Assembly: GCF_003947435.1 (NCBI RefSeq)
Contig: NZ_RCOS01000021.1
Coordinates: forward strand, 1-32,355
Direction of reading: 5' to 3'
Length of the DNA stretch: 32,355 nt
Source: Candidatus Methanodesulfokora washburnensis
Lineage (GTDB): Archaea > Korarchaeota > Korarchaeia > Korarchaeales > Korarchaeaceae
How positions within the stretch are numbered: the first letter of the stretch is position 1; each line of letters begins with the position of its first letter. The position numbers were made by a program, and so were the translations under genes. The notes below the pieces were generated by a model that searched no databases, was not told the origin of the DNA, and was given only the letters and a program-made list of their open reading frames with translations. Of this stretch, positions 24,018 through 30,538 are shown in pieces.

Positions 24018-24280
24018 TGTATGTATATCTTGCTTTTCTGATGTATTCTGTCGGCTTCCTCTATCTTCTATTCTCATTAAGGCAGGCTATCAAGGATGGA
24101 GAGCACGTTGGCGATTACTACCTGCTGGCTCTTACCTCATTCTTTCTTTTCTCTCTACTGCTCTATTTTGAAGGCTATCCTACAAAAACTGTTGTATCCT
24201 TTTTCATATTGCTGTTTACAATATCTACTGCCTTTCTTACCCTTGCTTGGTCTCTCTCCCATTACAAGGTGAAACCATGA
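24017..24280 (+). CDS. Small three-TM membrane protein
   Basis: 87 aa. ATG 24017 overlaps the upstream stop (TGATG); a GTG one codon earlier is also possible. Helices VYLAFLMYSVGFLYLLF, YLLALTSFFLFSLLLYF and VVSFFILLFTISTAFLTLAW. No known motif. Followed by ATGA overlap with the next small membrane protein. Confidence 0.8.
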   Translation: MYVYLAFLMYSVGFLYLLFSLRQAIKDGEHVGDYYLLALTSFFLFSLLLYFEGYPTKTVVSFFILLFTISTAFLTLAWSLSHYKVKP

Positions 24281-24474
24281 AACTGCCTAGACCGTCTGTC
24301 CTTATAACTATCTTTCTCCTTCTCTTTATTGTTAGCTTTGCTCCTCAGCTTGTAGCTAAAATAGGCTTCCTTGTCCTCTCTTTGCTGTTCATGGCTGGTC
24401 TTCTCATTCTTTTCTTCATTGTCTTTGTGGTGATAGCTGTCTTTACGTTCTTCCTTGCGGGGGTATCTAAGTGA
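24277..24474 (+). CDS. Small two-TM membrane protein
   Basis: 65 aa. ATG 24277 with AAGGTGAAACC and ATGA overlap with the upstream stop; a longer TTG frame runs back into the previous gene. Two long hydrophobic helices (SVLITIFLLLFIVSFAP and LVLSLLFMAGLLILFFIVFVV). Holin-like size, but no evidence for that role. Confidence 0.78.
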   Translation: MKLPRPSVLITIFLLLFIVSFAPQLVAKIGFLVLSLLFMAGLLILFFIVFVVIAVFTFFLAGVSK

Positions 24475-24791
24475 GCGATGTTGAGGAATTAAAGCAGGAA
24501 ATACAGAAGCTGAGGGATGAGCTGAAAGAACAAGCAGAACAACTGAGATCCTACACCTACTACTATACTAACATTACTCCCTACATTCAACCTTTAACAG
24601 GCGAAATTCCAGAGGAAGATCTTGACAAAATAATAAGAGGAGTAGCCAAAAACCCTGTAAAATTCCTAAAAAAAGATTATAAAAGGAATAAGACAAAATA
24701 TGATCTCCTTATTTTGATGCTCCTGTGTCTTGGCTATCTTTTCTTTGCTCTTCTCCTTTCTGCTCCGGCTTCGATATTTCCATCACCTTGA
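24471..24791 (+). CDS. Coiled-coil protein with C-terminal TM helix
   Basis: 106 aa from a GTG overlapping the upstream stop (GTGA). N-terminal coiled coil (VEELKQEIQKLRDELKEQAE), a middle helical domain, and a C-terminal TM helix (LLILMLLCLGYLFFALLL), so tail-anchored with the bulk in the cytoplasm. The last 83 nt overlap the RHH regulator gene on the other strand; the hydrophobic helix here is antisense to that protein's charged tail. Confidence 0.78.
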   Translation: MSDVEELKQEIQKLRDELKEQAEQLRSYTYYYTNITPYIQPLTGEIPEEDLDKIIRGVAKNPVKFLKKDYKRNKTKYDLLILMLLCLGYLFFALLLSAPASIFPSP

Positions 24792-24948
24792 CAGGTATAA
24801 TCCTATATCCCTCTTCCATTAATCTCCTATATTTTACAAAAAACCTTACTGCCCTTCTCAAGACGTTGTTTAAGTTGTCTCCGTCCTCTTCTGCTATTTT
24901 TTCTAGTGCGTTATACTCATCCTCTGCTAGGTAAACTGATTTCCTCAT
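24709..24948 (-). CDS. Ribbon-helix-helix (CopG/Arc-type) DNA-binding regulator
   Basis: 79 aa. Residues 1-42 fit the RHH fold: strand RKSVYLA, helix EDEYNALEKIAEEDG, turn DN, helix LNNVLRRAVRFFVKY. The remaining 35 residues are a charged tail. RHH dimers insert a beta ribbon in the major groove and often bind cooperatively to short direct repeats one helical turn apart, which is the arrangement at eight promoters in this arm, so it is the best candidate for their regulator (inference). Second gene of a minus-strand pair whose promoter faces one of those repeat modules (25208-25227). No clear Shine-Dalgarno; starts 6 nt after the upstream stop. Confidence 0.82.
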   Translation of the reverse strand: MRKSVYLAEDEYNALEKIAEEDGDNLNNVLRRAVRFFVKYRRLMEEGYRIIPVKVMEISKPEQKGEEQRKDSQDTGASK

Positions 24949-24954
24949 ATCGAT

Positions 24955-25158
24955 CTAACCCCTATCTTCTCTATCTCTCCATATCCTAGCTGTGCGTAAA
25001 CTCTCCTTAAGTGGCTTTCTCTCTAGTGATCTGCCTATCTGTATCATTTTTGCCATCTCAAAAGCTTTTCCTAAGCTTGTGCTCTTTATCTTGTTGAATA
25101 CTGTTTTCCTAAGCTCATCTTTACTCATACCCTTTAGGCTTTTCTTTTTTCCTAACAT
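24955..25158 (-). CDS. Small basic helical protein
   Basis: 67 aa, strongly basic (MLGKKKSLKGMSKDELRKTV... RTARIWRDREDRG), predicted helical, no TM. ATG with GGTGATATT. Precedes the RHH gene by 6 nt, so the two are co-expressed. Could be a DNA-binding partner of the regulator; no family recognised. Minus-strand TTATAAG near 25190 is the likely promoter. Confidence 0.75.
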   Translation of the reverse strand: MLGKKKSLKGMSKDELRKTVFNKIKSTSLGKAFEMAKMIQIGRSLERKPLKESLRTARIWRDREDRG

Positions 25159-25207
25159 AATATCACCTGCTGATTTATGGTCTGTTTGCTTATAATCTTT
25201 TTTGATT

Positions 25208-25245
25208 ACTTTTCAATACTTTCCCCATTTCGTAAAGTTTTTATT
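25208..25245 (+). promoter_or_regulatory. Phased repeat pair plus TATA between divergent operons
   Basis: ACTTTTCAAT (25208) and ACTTTCCCCA (25218), period 10, then TTTTTATT at 25238, 20 bp after the second unit. It lies between the RHH operon (leftward) and the operon at 25276, so both may be controlled here. Confidence 0.72.
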
Positions 25246-25275
25246 ATGACCCTTGTCAAAAATCTGGGTGATCCT

Positions 25276-25575
25276 ATGTCAAAAAGTATGGGTGCATTGT
25301 TTAGGTTGTTGCAGGAAGAAGAAGGATGGAGAGTTGTAATAATGAAAAACGCAGTAGCTCTGGAAGGCATCGATTGGGAAGACCTCGTATATCACATAAA
25401 ACACAAGTTTGACCTGAATATATTCATGGCTGTGGATACGGTGAGGACTTTTGCTAGGTTCTGCGAACATGCTAAGAATATGGATGAGATGGTCGATGTT
25501 ATCAAGAAAAATTACAGAGGAAAAGAGAGGGAAGCATTGCTATACCTTGCTTCAAAAGCTATGTGGAGGGATTGA
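25276..25575 (+). CDS. Hypothetical helical protein
   Basis: 99 aa. ATG 25276 chosen for GGGTGATCCT upstream; an ATG at 25246 sits in the TATA region. Mostly alpha-helical, with a short strand region WRVVIMKNAVALEG. No TM helix, no known domain. First of a four-gene operon that ends with the DUF1874 gene. Confidence 0.78.
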   Translation: MSKSMGALFRLLQEEEGWRVVIMKNAVALEGIDWEDLVYHIKHKFDLNIFMAVDTVRTFARFCEHAKNMDEMVDVIKKNYRGKEREALLYLASKAMWRD

Positions 25576-25576
25576 G

Positions 25577-26197
25577 ATGGAGAAAGAGATGGGGTGGATA
25601 TTTAGGGATAGAGAGTGGCTAATAAAGAATTTCATTGTAAACTTTGTTGGGTCTGATAGCGTTCTTACTACCCATGTCTGTGAGCGTGGCACACCTAGAT
25701 TTGTAGGCTTCACTCTGGATGAGTATACTCCCATAATAGGGCTGGTTCAAGACTGCTTGGATGGAAGGTTATTCATAAACATAAAGAAGATATGGAGGAA
25801 GGGAGAGGGGGCTTATAGGCTAAAGCAGTTCCTGAAATACCATAACGCTGAAGCCATCTATCACGTAAAGAAGAAAGAGAAAATACCTATTGATAAAATA
25901 GATGAACATATCTTGGAGGGCATGAGCTACTATGAAGCTCATGCCTTTTGTGGATGGGATACTATCCTGCTCGCAGACGGAAAGAGGGTCTTCATATTTG
26001 TTGCTAAGCTCTTAGCTCCTGTTGAGAGGGTGAAGGAAAAGAAAACTGTTGTCTTCTTCAATGACGTGAACAACACTAATCCCATAAGTGGAACATTCCT
26101 TCTAGATAAAAACGAGTTCTATTCTTACAGGATAGACCTTGACGAGAAGGATGACAGTCTGCATGTGATGATAGTTAAGGAGGGGGTGCAGGTATGA
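25577..26197 (+). CDS. Hypothetical protein in DUF1874 operon
   Basis: 206 aa. ATG 25577 starts 1 nt after the upstream stop with GGAGG eight bases before; longer frames overlap the previous gene. Mixed alpha/beta, with aromatic and charged residues; notable segments are RKGEGAYRLKQFLKYHN, MSYYEAHAFCGWDTILLADG and TVVFFNDVNNTNPISGTF. No signal peptide or TM helix. Overlaps the next gene as ATGA. Not recognised; position in the operon suggests an anti-defence or regulatory role. Confidence 0.8.
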   Translation: MEKEMGWIFRDREWLIKNFIVNFVGSDSVLTTHVCERGTPRFVGFTLDEYTPIIGLVQDCLDGRLFINIKKIWRKGEGAYRLKQFLKYHNAEAIYHVKKKEKIPIDKIDEHILEGMSYYEAHAFCGWDTILLADGKRVFIFVAKLLAPVERVKEKKTVVFFNDVNNTNPISGTFLLDKNEFYSYRIDLDEKDDSLHVMIVKEGVQV

Positions 26198-26439
26198 AAA
26201 AAGAGTTCTTGGAAGAGGTAAAGCCTGAGGTCTTAGAGCTTATGAGAAGTCCTGAGTTCTGGAAGGCTGTATTCGATAGAGCTGATAAGGAGACCTCATG
26301 CGATCTAGCTCACAAGATATATACAGTTCTTCAAGGACACAGAAGGCTTGACTGCCTATCAGCACTATATGTAGTTCAAGCTTTTATTATCTCTGAGGGC
26401 ATGTATGAGATAAGAGGTGGAGGAGGCGAGGAAACATGA
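26194..26439 (+). CDS. Small helical hypothetical protein
   Basis: 81 aa, helical (FLEEVKPEVLELMRSPEFWK), two cysteines, Gly-rich C-terminus (RGGGGEET). ATGA overlaps on both sides; AGGAGGGGGTG Shine-Dalgarno. Size and operon position fit a small accessory or anti-defence protein. No family recognised. Confidence 0.75.
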   Translation: MKKEFLEEVKPEVLELMRSPEFWKAVFDRADKETSCDLAHKIYTVLQGHRRLDCLSALYVVQAFIISEGMYEIRGGGGEET

Positions 26440-26885
26440 TGGCTCTTGAAGTAAAGGAAAAAGAGGAAAGAAAGGAAAATAAGCTATACGTGATAGATAG
26501 CAGGTGTGTTCCTATTGCTGAGGAGGAATTGCAGAGGGGGGTCGCTGTCTTACAACAGGAAATAACCTTAGAGGAAGCTAGGATCTTGGTATCAGGTGGC
26601 TTCATATCAGCTGTGAGAAATGAGTTTAACGCTGAATTGCTCTCAGGAATACTGAATACCTACGTTCCATGCAATAAAAGTGCTGTCTTTCTGCATCCTG
26701 GAGATATAGCCTTGCTGTTTATTCTCCATGATCCTGCTAGAATAGACTACACTCTGGTGTTTGCTCACGTAATAACTCCTGTTAGGGTAAACTTGGAAGA
26801 GACAATAAAGGAAATAGAGGACAAATACAAGGACTTTAGAAAATCGATGCTTGATACTTCTCATCAAAAAAGGAGGAAAAGATAA
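26436..26885 (+). CDS. DUF1874 (AcrIII-1/STIV B116-like) protein lacking catalytic His
   Basis: 149 aa. Residues 17-108 follow the DUF1874 pattern: KLYVIDSRCVPI, ITLEEARILVSGGFISAV, NAELLSGIL, VPCNKSAVFLHPGDIALLFIL. Active AcrIII-1 members are viral ring nucleases that degrade cyclic tetra-adenylate (cA4) and so switch off type III CRISPR signalling, using a His in an I-G-H motif. Here the equivalent position reads V-R61-N62, so Gly-His became Arg-Asn and the nearby Thr is Asn. The C-terminal 30 residues are extra and basic (QKRRKR). It may bind cA4 without cutting it, bind another ligand, or have a different job. Family match is strong by eye; loss of His is directly visible. Confidence 0.8.
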   Translation: MMALEVKEKEERKENKLYVIDSRCVPIAEEELQRGVAVLQQEITLEEARILVSGGFISAVRNEFNAELLSGILNTYVPCNKSAVFLHPGDIALLFILHDPARIDYTLVFAHVITPVRVNLEETIKEIEDKYKDFRKSMLDTSHQKRRKR

Positions 26886-26893
26886 CCGTGATT

Positions 26894-26931
26894 ACTTTCC
26901 CATACTTTTCTCCTTTTTCTTTTCCTAATAT
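26894..26931 (+). promoter_or_regulatory. Phased repeat pair, TATA and G-run
   Basis: ACTTTCCCAT (26894) and ACTTTTCTCC (26904), period 10, then CTAATATTC about 20 bp further and GGGGG. Intervening T-runs may terminate the upstream transcript. Confidence 0.72.
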
Positions 26932-26960
26932 TCGGGGGTTCTGTCTGTCGGGGTGATATG

Positions 26961-27284
26961 ATGACGGAATATTCCATATCCTATATCACGATAAGGGGTC
27001 TGGGTTTTGAGGAGAAAGAGAAAGAGGTTCTGGAAAACATTGCACAGCGTATCCTTGAGGATATGGAAGAGGAGCTTTTAATTACAGAAATAAGGTATGA
27101 AAAATGGGGAATAAACAACATAGAAGTGGTAATTGTAACAAAAGAAGCTGACTTCAACTCATACAACTACCTTAGGGTTAGATCCCTAGCTAAAAGGCTA
27201 GGTGTTAGCTTTACCTTCGATGTAACTCCTAAGGATGAACATACTCTCATAGTGGAATATAGGTTTAGACCCTTAGGGTGGTGA
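26961..27284 (+). CDS. Small alpha/beta hypothetical protein
   Basis: 107 aa. Of two tandem ATGs the second (26961) has the 3-nt spacing from GGTGAT used elsewhere. Strand-helix-strand organisation: SISYITIRGLGF, helix EVLENIAQRILEDMEE, strand NIEVVIVTKEA, helix RVRSLAKRLG, strands VSFTFDVT and HTLIVEYRF, resembling a ferredoxin-like fold. Its C-terminal half matches the genes at 30184 and more weakly 29918 in pattern (helix with LAK, strand, D, strand). First of a four-gene operon. Function unknown. Confidence 0.78.
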   Translation: MTEYSISYITIRGLGFEEKEKEVLENIAQRILEDMEEELLITEIRYEKWGINNIEVVIVTKEADFNSYNYLRVRSLAKRLGVSFTFDVTPKDEHTLIVEYRFRPLGW

Positions 27285-27286
27285 AT

Positions 27287-27445
27287 ATGGCTCTGGCTTA
27301 TATTACGGATTTCGCTATCCCTTACGAGGTCAAGATAGTTCTGCTGGTGATAGCTGGCTTAATTCTTGCTGATCTTGGCTCTAGGTTTGTGGCATGGCTT
27401 TACGTGAGGATAAAATACAGGAAAACATATCCTTATGCAGGGTGA
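27287..27445 (+). CDS. Tiny single-TM membrane protein (52 aa)
   Basis: MALAYITDFAIPYEVKI, then a TM helix VLLVIAGLILADLGSRFVAW and a basic end VRIKYRKTYPYAG. GGTGGTGAAT precedes the ATG, which lies 2 nt after the upstream stop. The next gene's GGTGAT overlaps this stop, so it is embedded in the operon and very likely translated. Confidence 0.7.
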   Translation: MALAYITDFAIPYEVKIVLLVIAGLILADLGSRFVAWLYVRIKYRKTYPYAG

Positions 27446-27449
27446 TAGC

Positions 27450-27905
27450 ATGATAACTAAAACAGGTATCTCTCCTACCATTGTTGTTTTTTCGATCTAT
27501 GATGAAAGGCTAAGAAGAAGGAATACGGGTTATTGGGGTATATCTAAGAAAAGAAAACAGATAAGTATATTTGCTGATAGAGTAGGGATGGTAACAGGGA
27601 TTAGAACAATATTCCAAAATCGCTACATAGTGGAAATAAGGAGGAATGATCTTGCAGTTGTTACTCACTTATTCGATATAATAGTGGGGGGTAATCTAAT
27701 GATGCTATCGGAAGGTTATGATGTAGAAGGTGTTTCTAAGGTGTATAAGCTAAACAAGTTCATAGAGCTTATGAGCAATTTGGCTAGAGCTGGACATGAA
27801 AAAGGATTTAGGTTCATGGCTGAGCATTTCGATAAGTTCTTGTCTTCTAAAGGCTTGTATTCTCCTGATTTTGAGGAGTTATATGCTGAAGCGTGGGGGA
27901 AGTGA
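27450..27905 (+). CDS. Hypothetical soluble protein
   Basis: 151 aa. ATG 27450 chosen for GGTGATAGC. N-terminal beta-rich part (TIVVFSIYDERLRRRN, KQISIFADRVGMVTG, RYIVEIRRND) with basic loops, then a helical C-terminal half (FIELMSNLARAGHEKGFRFM). No TM helix. No family recognised. Precedes the next gene by 1 nt. Confidence 0.78.
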   Translation: MITKTGISPTIVVFSIYDERLRRRNTGYWGISKKRKQISIFADRVGMVTGIRTIFQNRYIVEIRRNDLAVVTHLFDIIVGGNLMMLSEGYDVEGVSKVYKLNKFIELMSNLARAGHEKGFRFMAEHFDKFLSSKGLYSPDFEELYAEAWGK

Positions 27906-27906
27906 T

Positions 27907-28233
27907 ATGTATTGGGTTTTTCAGGGTTACAAGCTATTAGAAAGCGATATGATAGAGATAACTGCTGAGTATAATAATGAAGATAAGAAGGCATCTATAA
28001 GCATGGTTTACAAGTATGCTTGCACAGAGACACAGGATTTTTCGCAGTGGTTTGTTCTCAGGAAAATCAAAGTTGAGATAAAGACAAAAGAAGGGGAAGC
28101 TAAGCTTGAAACTGACTTCCCTTTAAATGTGGAGAGGCTTTTAGCTGTTTACGGAATTCATGCTCCCTTGATCCTTCCTACTTTCAACACTAAGCTAGAT
28201 GCTAGGATCTTGGAAAAAGGGTTCATCTGCTAA
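27907..28233 (+). CDS. Hypothetical beta-rich protein
   Basis: 108 aa from ATG 27907 (GAAGTGAT immediately before; the spacing is short). Alternating strands (MIEITAEYNNEDKKASISMV, FVLRKIKVEIKTKEG, AKLETDFPL) and a short helix. No signal peptide. Last gene of its operon; stop lies at the edge of the next repeat module. Confidence 0.75.
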   Translation: MYWVFQGYKLLESDMIEITAEYNNEDKKASISMVYKYACTETQDFSQWFVLRKIKVEIKTKEGEAKLETDFPLNVERLLAVYGIHAPLILPTFNTKLDARILEKGFIC

Positions 28234-28234
28234 T

Positions 28235-28274
28235 ACTTTCCCATACTTTTTCTTTTTTTCTTTTCCTAATATTC
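28235..28274 (+). promoter_or_regulatory. Phased repeat pair, TATA and G-run
   Basis: ACTTTCCCAT (28235) and ACTTTTTCTT (28245), period 10; CTAATATTC begins about 21 bp after the second unit and is followed by GGGG. Confidence 0.72.
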
Positions 28275-28299
28275 TGGGGTTCTCCTTATCGGGATAGCT

Positions 28300-28821
28300 A
28301 TGAAAAATCAGGTTGTTAATTTAAGGGTCGCTAGGATGGATAAGTTTTTTGACAGATGGAGTTATTTCTATCACACATGGAAGATAGTAGGGTTTCAAGC
28401 TCATCGTGGTGGCTTTGTCTCGCTGAATGCTAGGGATGAAAAGGATGAAAAGGAATATTACCAAAAGGCTCGCAATAATGCTATATCTAAGATAGAAAGA
28501 GAGGGATGGAGGGATGTTTATCTATACATTGCTCCTGAAAAGTTGATTATAGAGACAGATAACTTGGACAAACTCAATGAGTTTCTTGTTTCTCTCAATT
28601 TACCTAAGTTTGTGATAGAGCATAAGTCTAATCTCCTAGTTGAAAAGGAGATATTCAGACTGTATAAGACATCTCCTTGTAGCATTAAGCATCTCCCATT
28701 TGATAAAAAGGATGCTCAATATGTCTTAGCTTGGGCTATAATCTACACAAAATCCCTAGCTGGGATATACAGAGAGCTAGCAATGGATATATACTGCTAC
28801 GTGCCTTATTTTGCTAAATAG
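28300..28821 (+). CDS. Hypothetical protein, single-gene operon
   Basis: 173 aa; ATG 28300. No good GGTGAT (CGGGATAGCT instead), unlike neighbours. Helical with aromatic-rich segments (DKFFDRWSYFYHTWK, YVLAWAIIYTKSLAGIYREL). The segment NLDKLNEFLVSLNLPKFVIE resembles KKEKLDNYLKENGLPEFELP in the next gene, and both begin with an F-x-x-W-W/S helix, so they may be distant paralogues. Not clearly membrane-spanning. Function unknown. Confidence 0.77.
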   Translation: MKNQVVNLRVARMDKFFDRWSYFYHTWKIVGFQAHRGGFVSLNARDEKDEKEYYQKARNNAISKIEREGWRDVYLYIAPEKLIIETDNLDKLNEFLVSLNLPKFVIEHKSNLLVEKEIFRLYKTSPCSIKHLPFDKKDAQYVLAWAIIYTKSLAGIYRELAMDIYCYVPYFAK

Positions 28822-28857
28822 TTTCCCATACTTTTCTCTTCTTTCTTTAGTTTATAT
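28820..28857 (+). promoter_or_regulatory. Phased repeat pair, TATA and G-run
   Basis: AGTTTCCCAT (28820) and ACTTTTCTCT (28830), period 10; TTTATATT about 21 bp after the second unit, then GGGG. The first unit overlaps the stop codon of the upstream gene. Confidence 0.72.
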
Positions 28858-28890
28858 TCAGGGGTTTATGTCTGTCGGGGGGTGATCTGG

Positions 28891-29298
28891 ATGGGTTATG
28901 TGTTCTCTCTGGAGGGTTTCCTAAACAAGTGGTGGGAAATCCTTGTTTTGGGAAGAAACCATGAGGAAGTTGCTAAGAGCGAACAAGAAAAGATAGACAA
29001 GCTAAGCGATATGCAGTTCTCTAATTGGCAAAAATTCCATGAGTTCTTTAGGGGGAATACAAAGTTCTTTGATGCAGACAAAAAAGAGAAGCTCGATAAC
29101 TACTTAAAGGAGAATGGGTTACCAGAGTTTGAGCTTCCAAAATACTTGGAAGGCTATAAAATGAGGTTCTGGATGTTTGCATCTGAGCATCATCCCATTA
29201 TTCTGGTGGTGGACGCTATAAAGGTGCAAAAAACTAAGGAAGGCTATAAGCTTTCTCATATCTTGGCTTCTTATGAGCCTAACGATTTGCTGAGGTGA
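28891..29298 (+). CDS. Hypothetical protein
   Basis: 135 aa. ATG 28891 chosen for GGTGATCTGG; a GTG three codons earlier is part of that site. Helical first two thirds (LEGFLNKWWEILVL, QFSNWQKFHEFFRG), then strands (MRFWMFASEHHPIILVVDAI). Weak resemblance to the preceding gene around GLPEFELPK. First of three co-transcribed genes. Confidence 0.76.
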   Translation: MGYVFSLEGFLNKWWEILVLGRNHEEVAKSEQEKIDKLSDMQFSNWQKFHEFFRGNTKFFDADKKEKLDNYLKENGLPEFELPKYLEGYKMRFWMFASEHHPIILVVDAIKVQKTKEGYKLSHILASYEPNDLLR

Positions 29299-29302
29299 TA
29301 TT

Positions 29303-29599
29303 ATGAGCGTTCTTGATAGGACAACAACAATTTTATGGAAGTATTTTTCGGATAAGGGTTTCGAGGTATTGAATGCAGATTCTGAGCTTCCTTTTGAAAA
29401 TACAATTTCCTTCCTTCTCTCAATCCCTAAGGACAAAAAGACAGCAATATCCAATATAGAGCTGGAAGACCTAATATCCGATAACATATACATCCCCAAG
29501 CTGAAGCTGAAATTCGAGAGGGTAGATCTTATGAGGTTCGAAATAAGGGATAAGGACATCCTTCTATCAATTCTTGTGAGATTAAAGAGGGTGGGATAA
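29303..29599 (+). CDS. Small alpha/beta hypothetical protein
   Basis: 98 aa; ATG with GAGGTGATATT, 4 nt after the upstream stop. Helix TTILWKYFSDKGFEVLN, strand TISFLLSIP, helix, strands PKLKLKFERVDLMRFEIRD and ILLSILVRLKRV: again a small mixed fold like several neighbours. Function unknown. Confidence 0.76.
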   Translation: MSVLDRTTTILWKYFSDKGFEVLNADSELPFENTISFLLSIPKDKKTAISNIELEDLISDNIYIPKLKLKFERVDLMRFEIRDKDILLSILVRLKRVG

Positions 29600-29848
29600 A
29601 TGAGCCTTAGCGAATTCATCGAAATAGATCCTCTGGAAATTCTTTCCTATTTTCTTAACAAAAATCTGAGGAAGGAAAAGCAGGTTACGTTATACTATAA
29701 CCTAGAAAGAAGTTATATCAGGCTGGACGATAATATTGGCTATTCGAATAAGGAGGATATAATGCTGTGGATAAGACTACTAAAGGAGAAGTATAAGACA
29801 GTTGAGCATCAGCGGGGGGAAGAAATTGCAATTACTATATATCTTTAA
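29600..29848 (+). CDS. Small alpha/beta hypothetical protein
   Basis: 82 aa; ATG directly after the upstream stop with GGGTGGGATAA. Pattern helix (DPLEILSYFLNKNLR), strands (QVTLYYNLERSYIRL), helix (DIMLWIRLLKEKYK), strand (EEIAITIYL). Fits the family of small mixed-fold proteins that fills this arm. Function unknown. Confidence 0.74.
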   Translation: MSLSEFIEIDPLEILSYFLNKNLRKEKQVTLYYNLERSYIRLDDNIGYSNKEDIMLWIRLLKEKYKTVEHQRGEEIAITIYL

Positions 29849-29849
29849 A

Positions 29850-29887
29850 ACTTTTCCACACTTTTCCATCTTTTCTTTAGTTTATAT
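29850..29887 (+). promoter_or_regulatory. Phased repeat pair (best match), TATA and G-run
   Basis: ACTTTTCCAC (29850) and ACTTTTCCAT (29860), period 10; TTTATATC 21 bp after the second unit, then GGGGG. Closest to the consensus seen across the arm. Confidence 0.75.
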
Positions 29888-29917
29888 CTGGGGGTATGGT
29901 TCTTGTGGTGATCCAGC

Positions 29918-30187
29918 ATGTCGGGACAGATAGTTGTGTCCGGTGTCGGGGAAATCCTCGCCAAATTTTTTGAGGAAAAAGGCGGGGAGGTCTATTATCT
30001 AAACGATATGGGGGATGTAATAAGCATCATGGCAAAAGGCATCGAGAAATTCAACATTGCTGAGTTCAGAGAGTGGGCTAAAGAAAGAGACGGCATCCCA
30101 ATAGCCTATTGCAAAGTGATAATTGCTGAAGTGAACAATGGAAAATTAGATCTCTGGATCTGGGTATATATAGGGGATGATATATGA
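29918..30187 (+). CDS. Small alpha/beta hypothetical protein
   Basis: 89 aa; ATG with GGTGATCCAGC. Strand (QIVVSGVG), helix (EILAKFFEEKGG), strands (VYYLNDMGDVISIMA), helix (NIAEFREWAKERDG), strands (CKVIIAEVN, LDLWIWVYI). The end, with an Asn/Asp turn then LDLWIWV, parallels LHVDLYLWF in the next gene. ATGA overlap with that gene. Confidence 0.75.
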   Translation: MSGQIVVSGVGEILAKFFEEKGGEVYYLNDMGDVISIMAKGIEKFNIAEFREWAKERDGIPIAYCKVIIAEVNNGKLDLWIWVYIGDDI

Positions 30188-30534
30188 CATCTGAAGTAAT
30201 TCACTACTTCCCTCCATCTTTTTCTTATCAGGTTAAGAGAGCATTGCTTGAAGTAAAGCTACAAAAGAAGCTTCCCAAAGTCGAAAGAGAGATAAGGGAA
30301 GCTTGGGATCATGCTGAATTCTTAGGAAGCGATTACGGGATAGAGTATAACGATAGGTGCTTTTTCAAGTTTAGCTTTAACTTCGGTTACTTTAGCTTTA
30401 ACTCTTGGGGTGAGCTTGCTAAAATCCAGAAAATCGCTAAAAAGCTTAGGGCTAAGGTTCAATTTATCTGCTATACGGAAGACGATAAACCGGATCTCCA
30501 TGTAGATCTCTACTTGTGGTTTAGGATAAGGTGA
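30184..30534 (+). CDS. Small alpha/beta hypothetical protein, paralogue-like
   Basis: 116 aa; ATGA overlap with the upstream gene. A helical N-terminus (YQVKRALLEVKLQKKLPKVE) precedes strands FFKFSFNFGYFSFNSW, a helix ELAKIQKIAKKLRAK and strands VQFICYTEDD, LHVDLYLWFRIR. The last 55 residues share the layout of the 26961 gene (N-S, helix with AK-x-L, strand, charged turn, strand). Function unknown. Confidence 0.76.
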   Translation: MTSEVIHYFPPSFSYQVKRALLEVKLQKKLPKVEREIREAWDHAEFLGSDYGIEYNDRCFFKFSFNFGYFSFNSWGELAKIQKIAKKLRAKVQFICYTEDDKPDLHVDLYLWFRIR

Positions 30535-30538
30535 TAGC

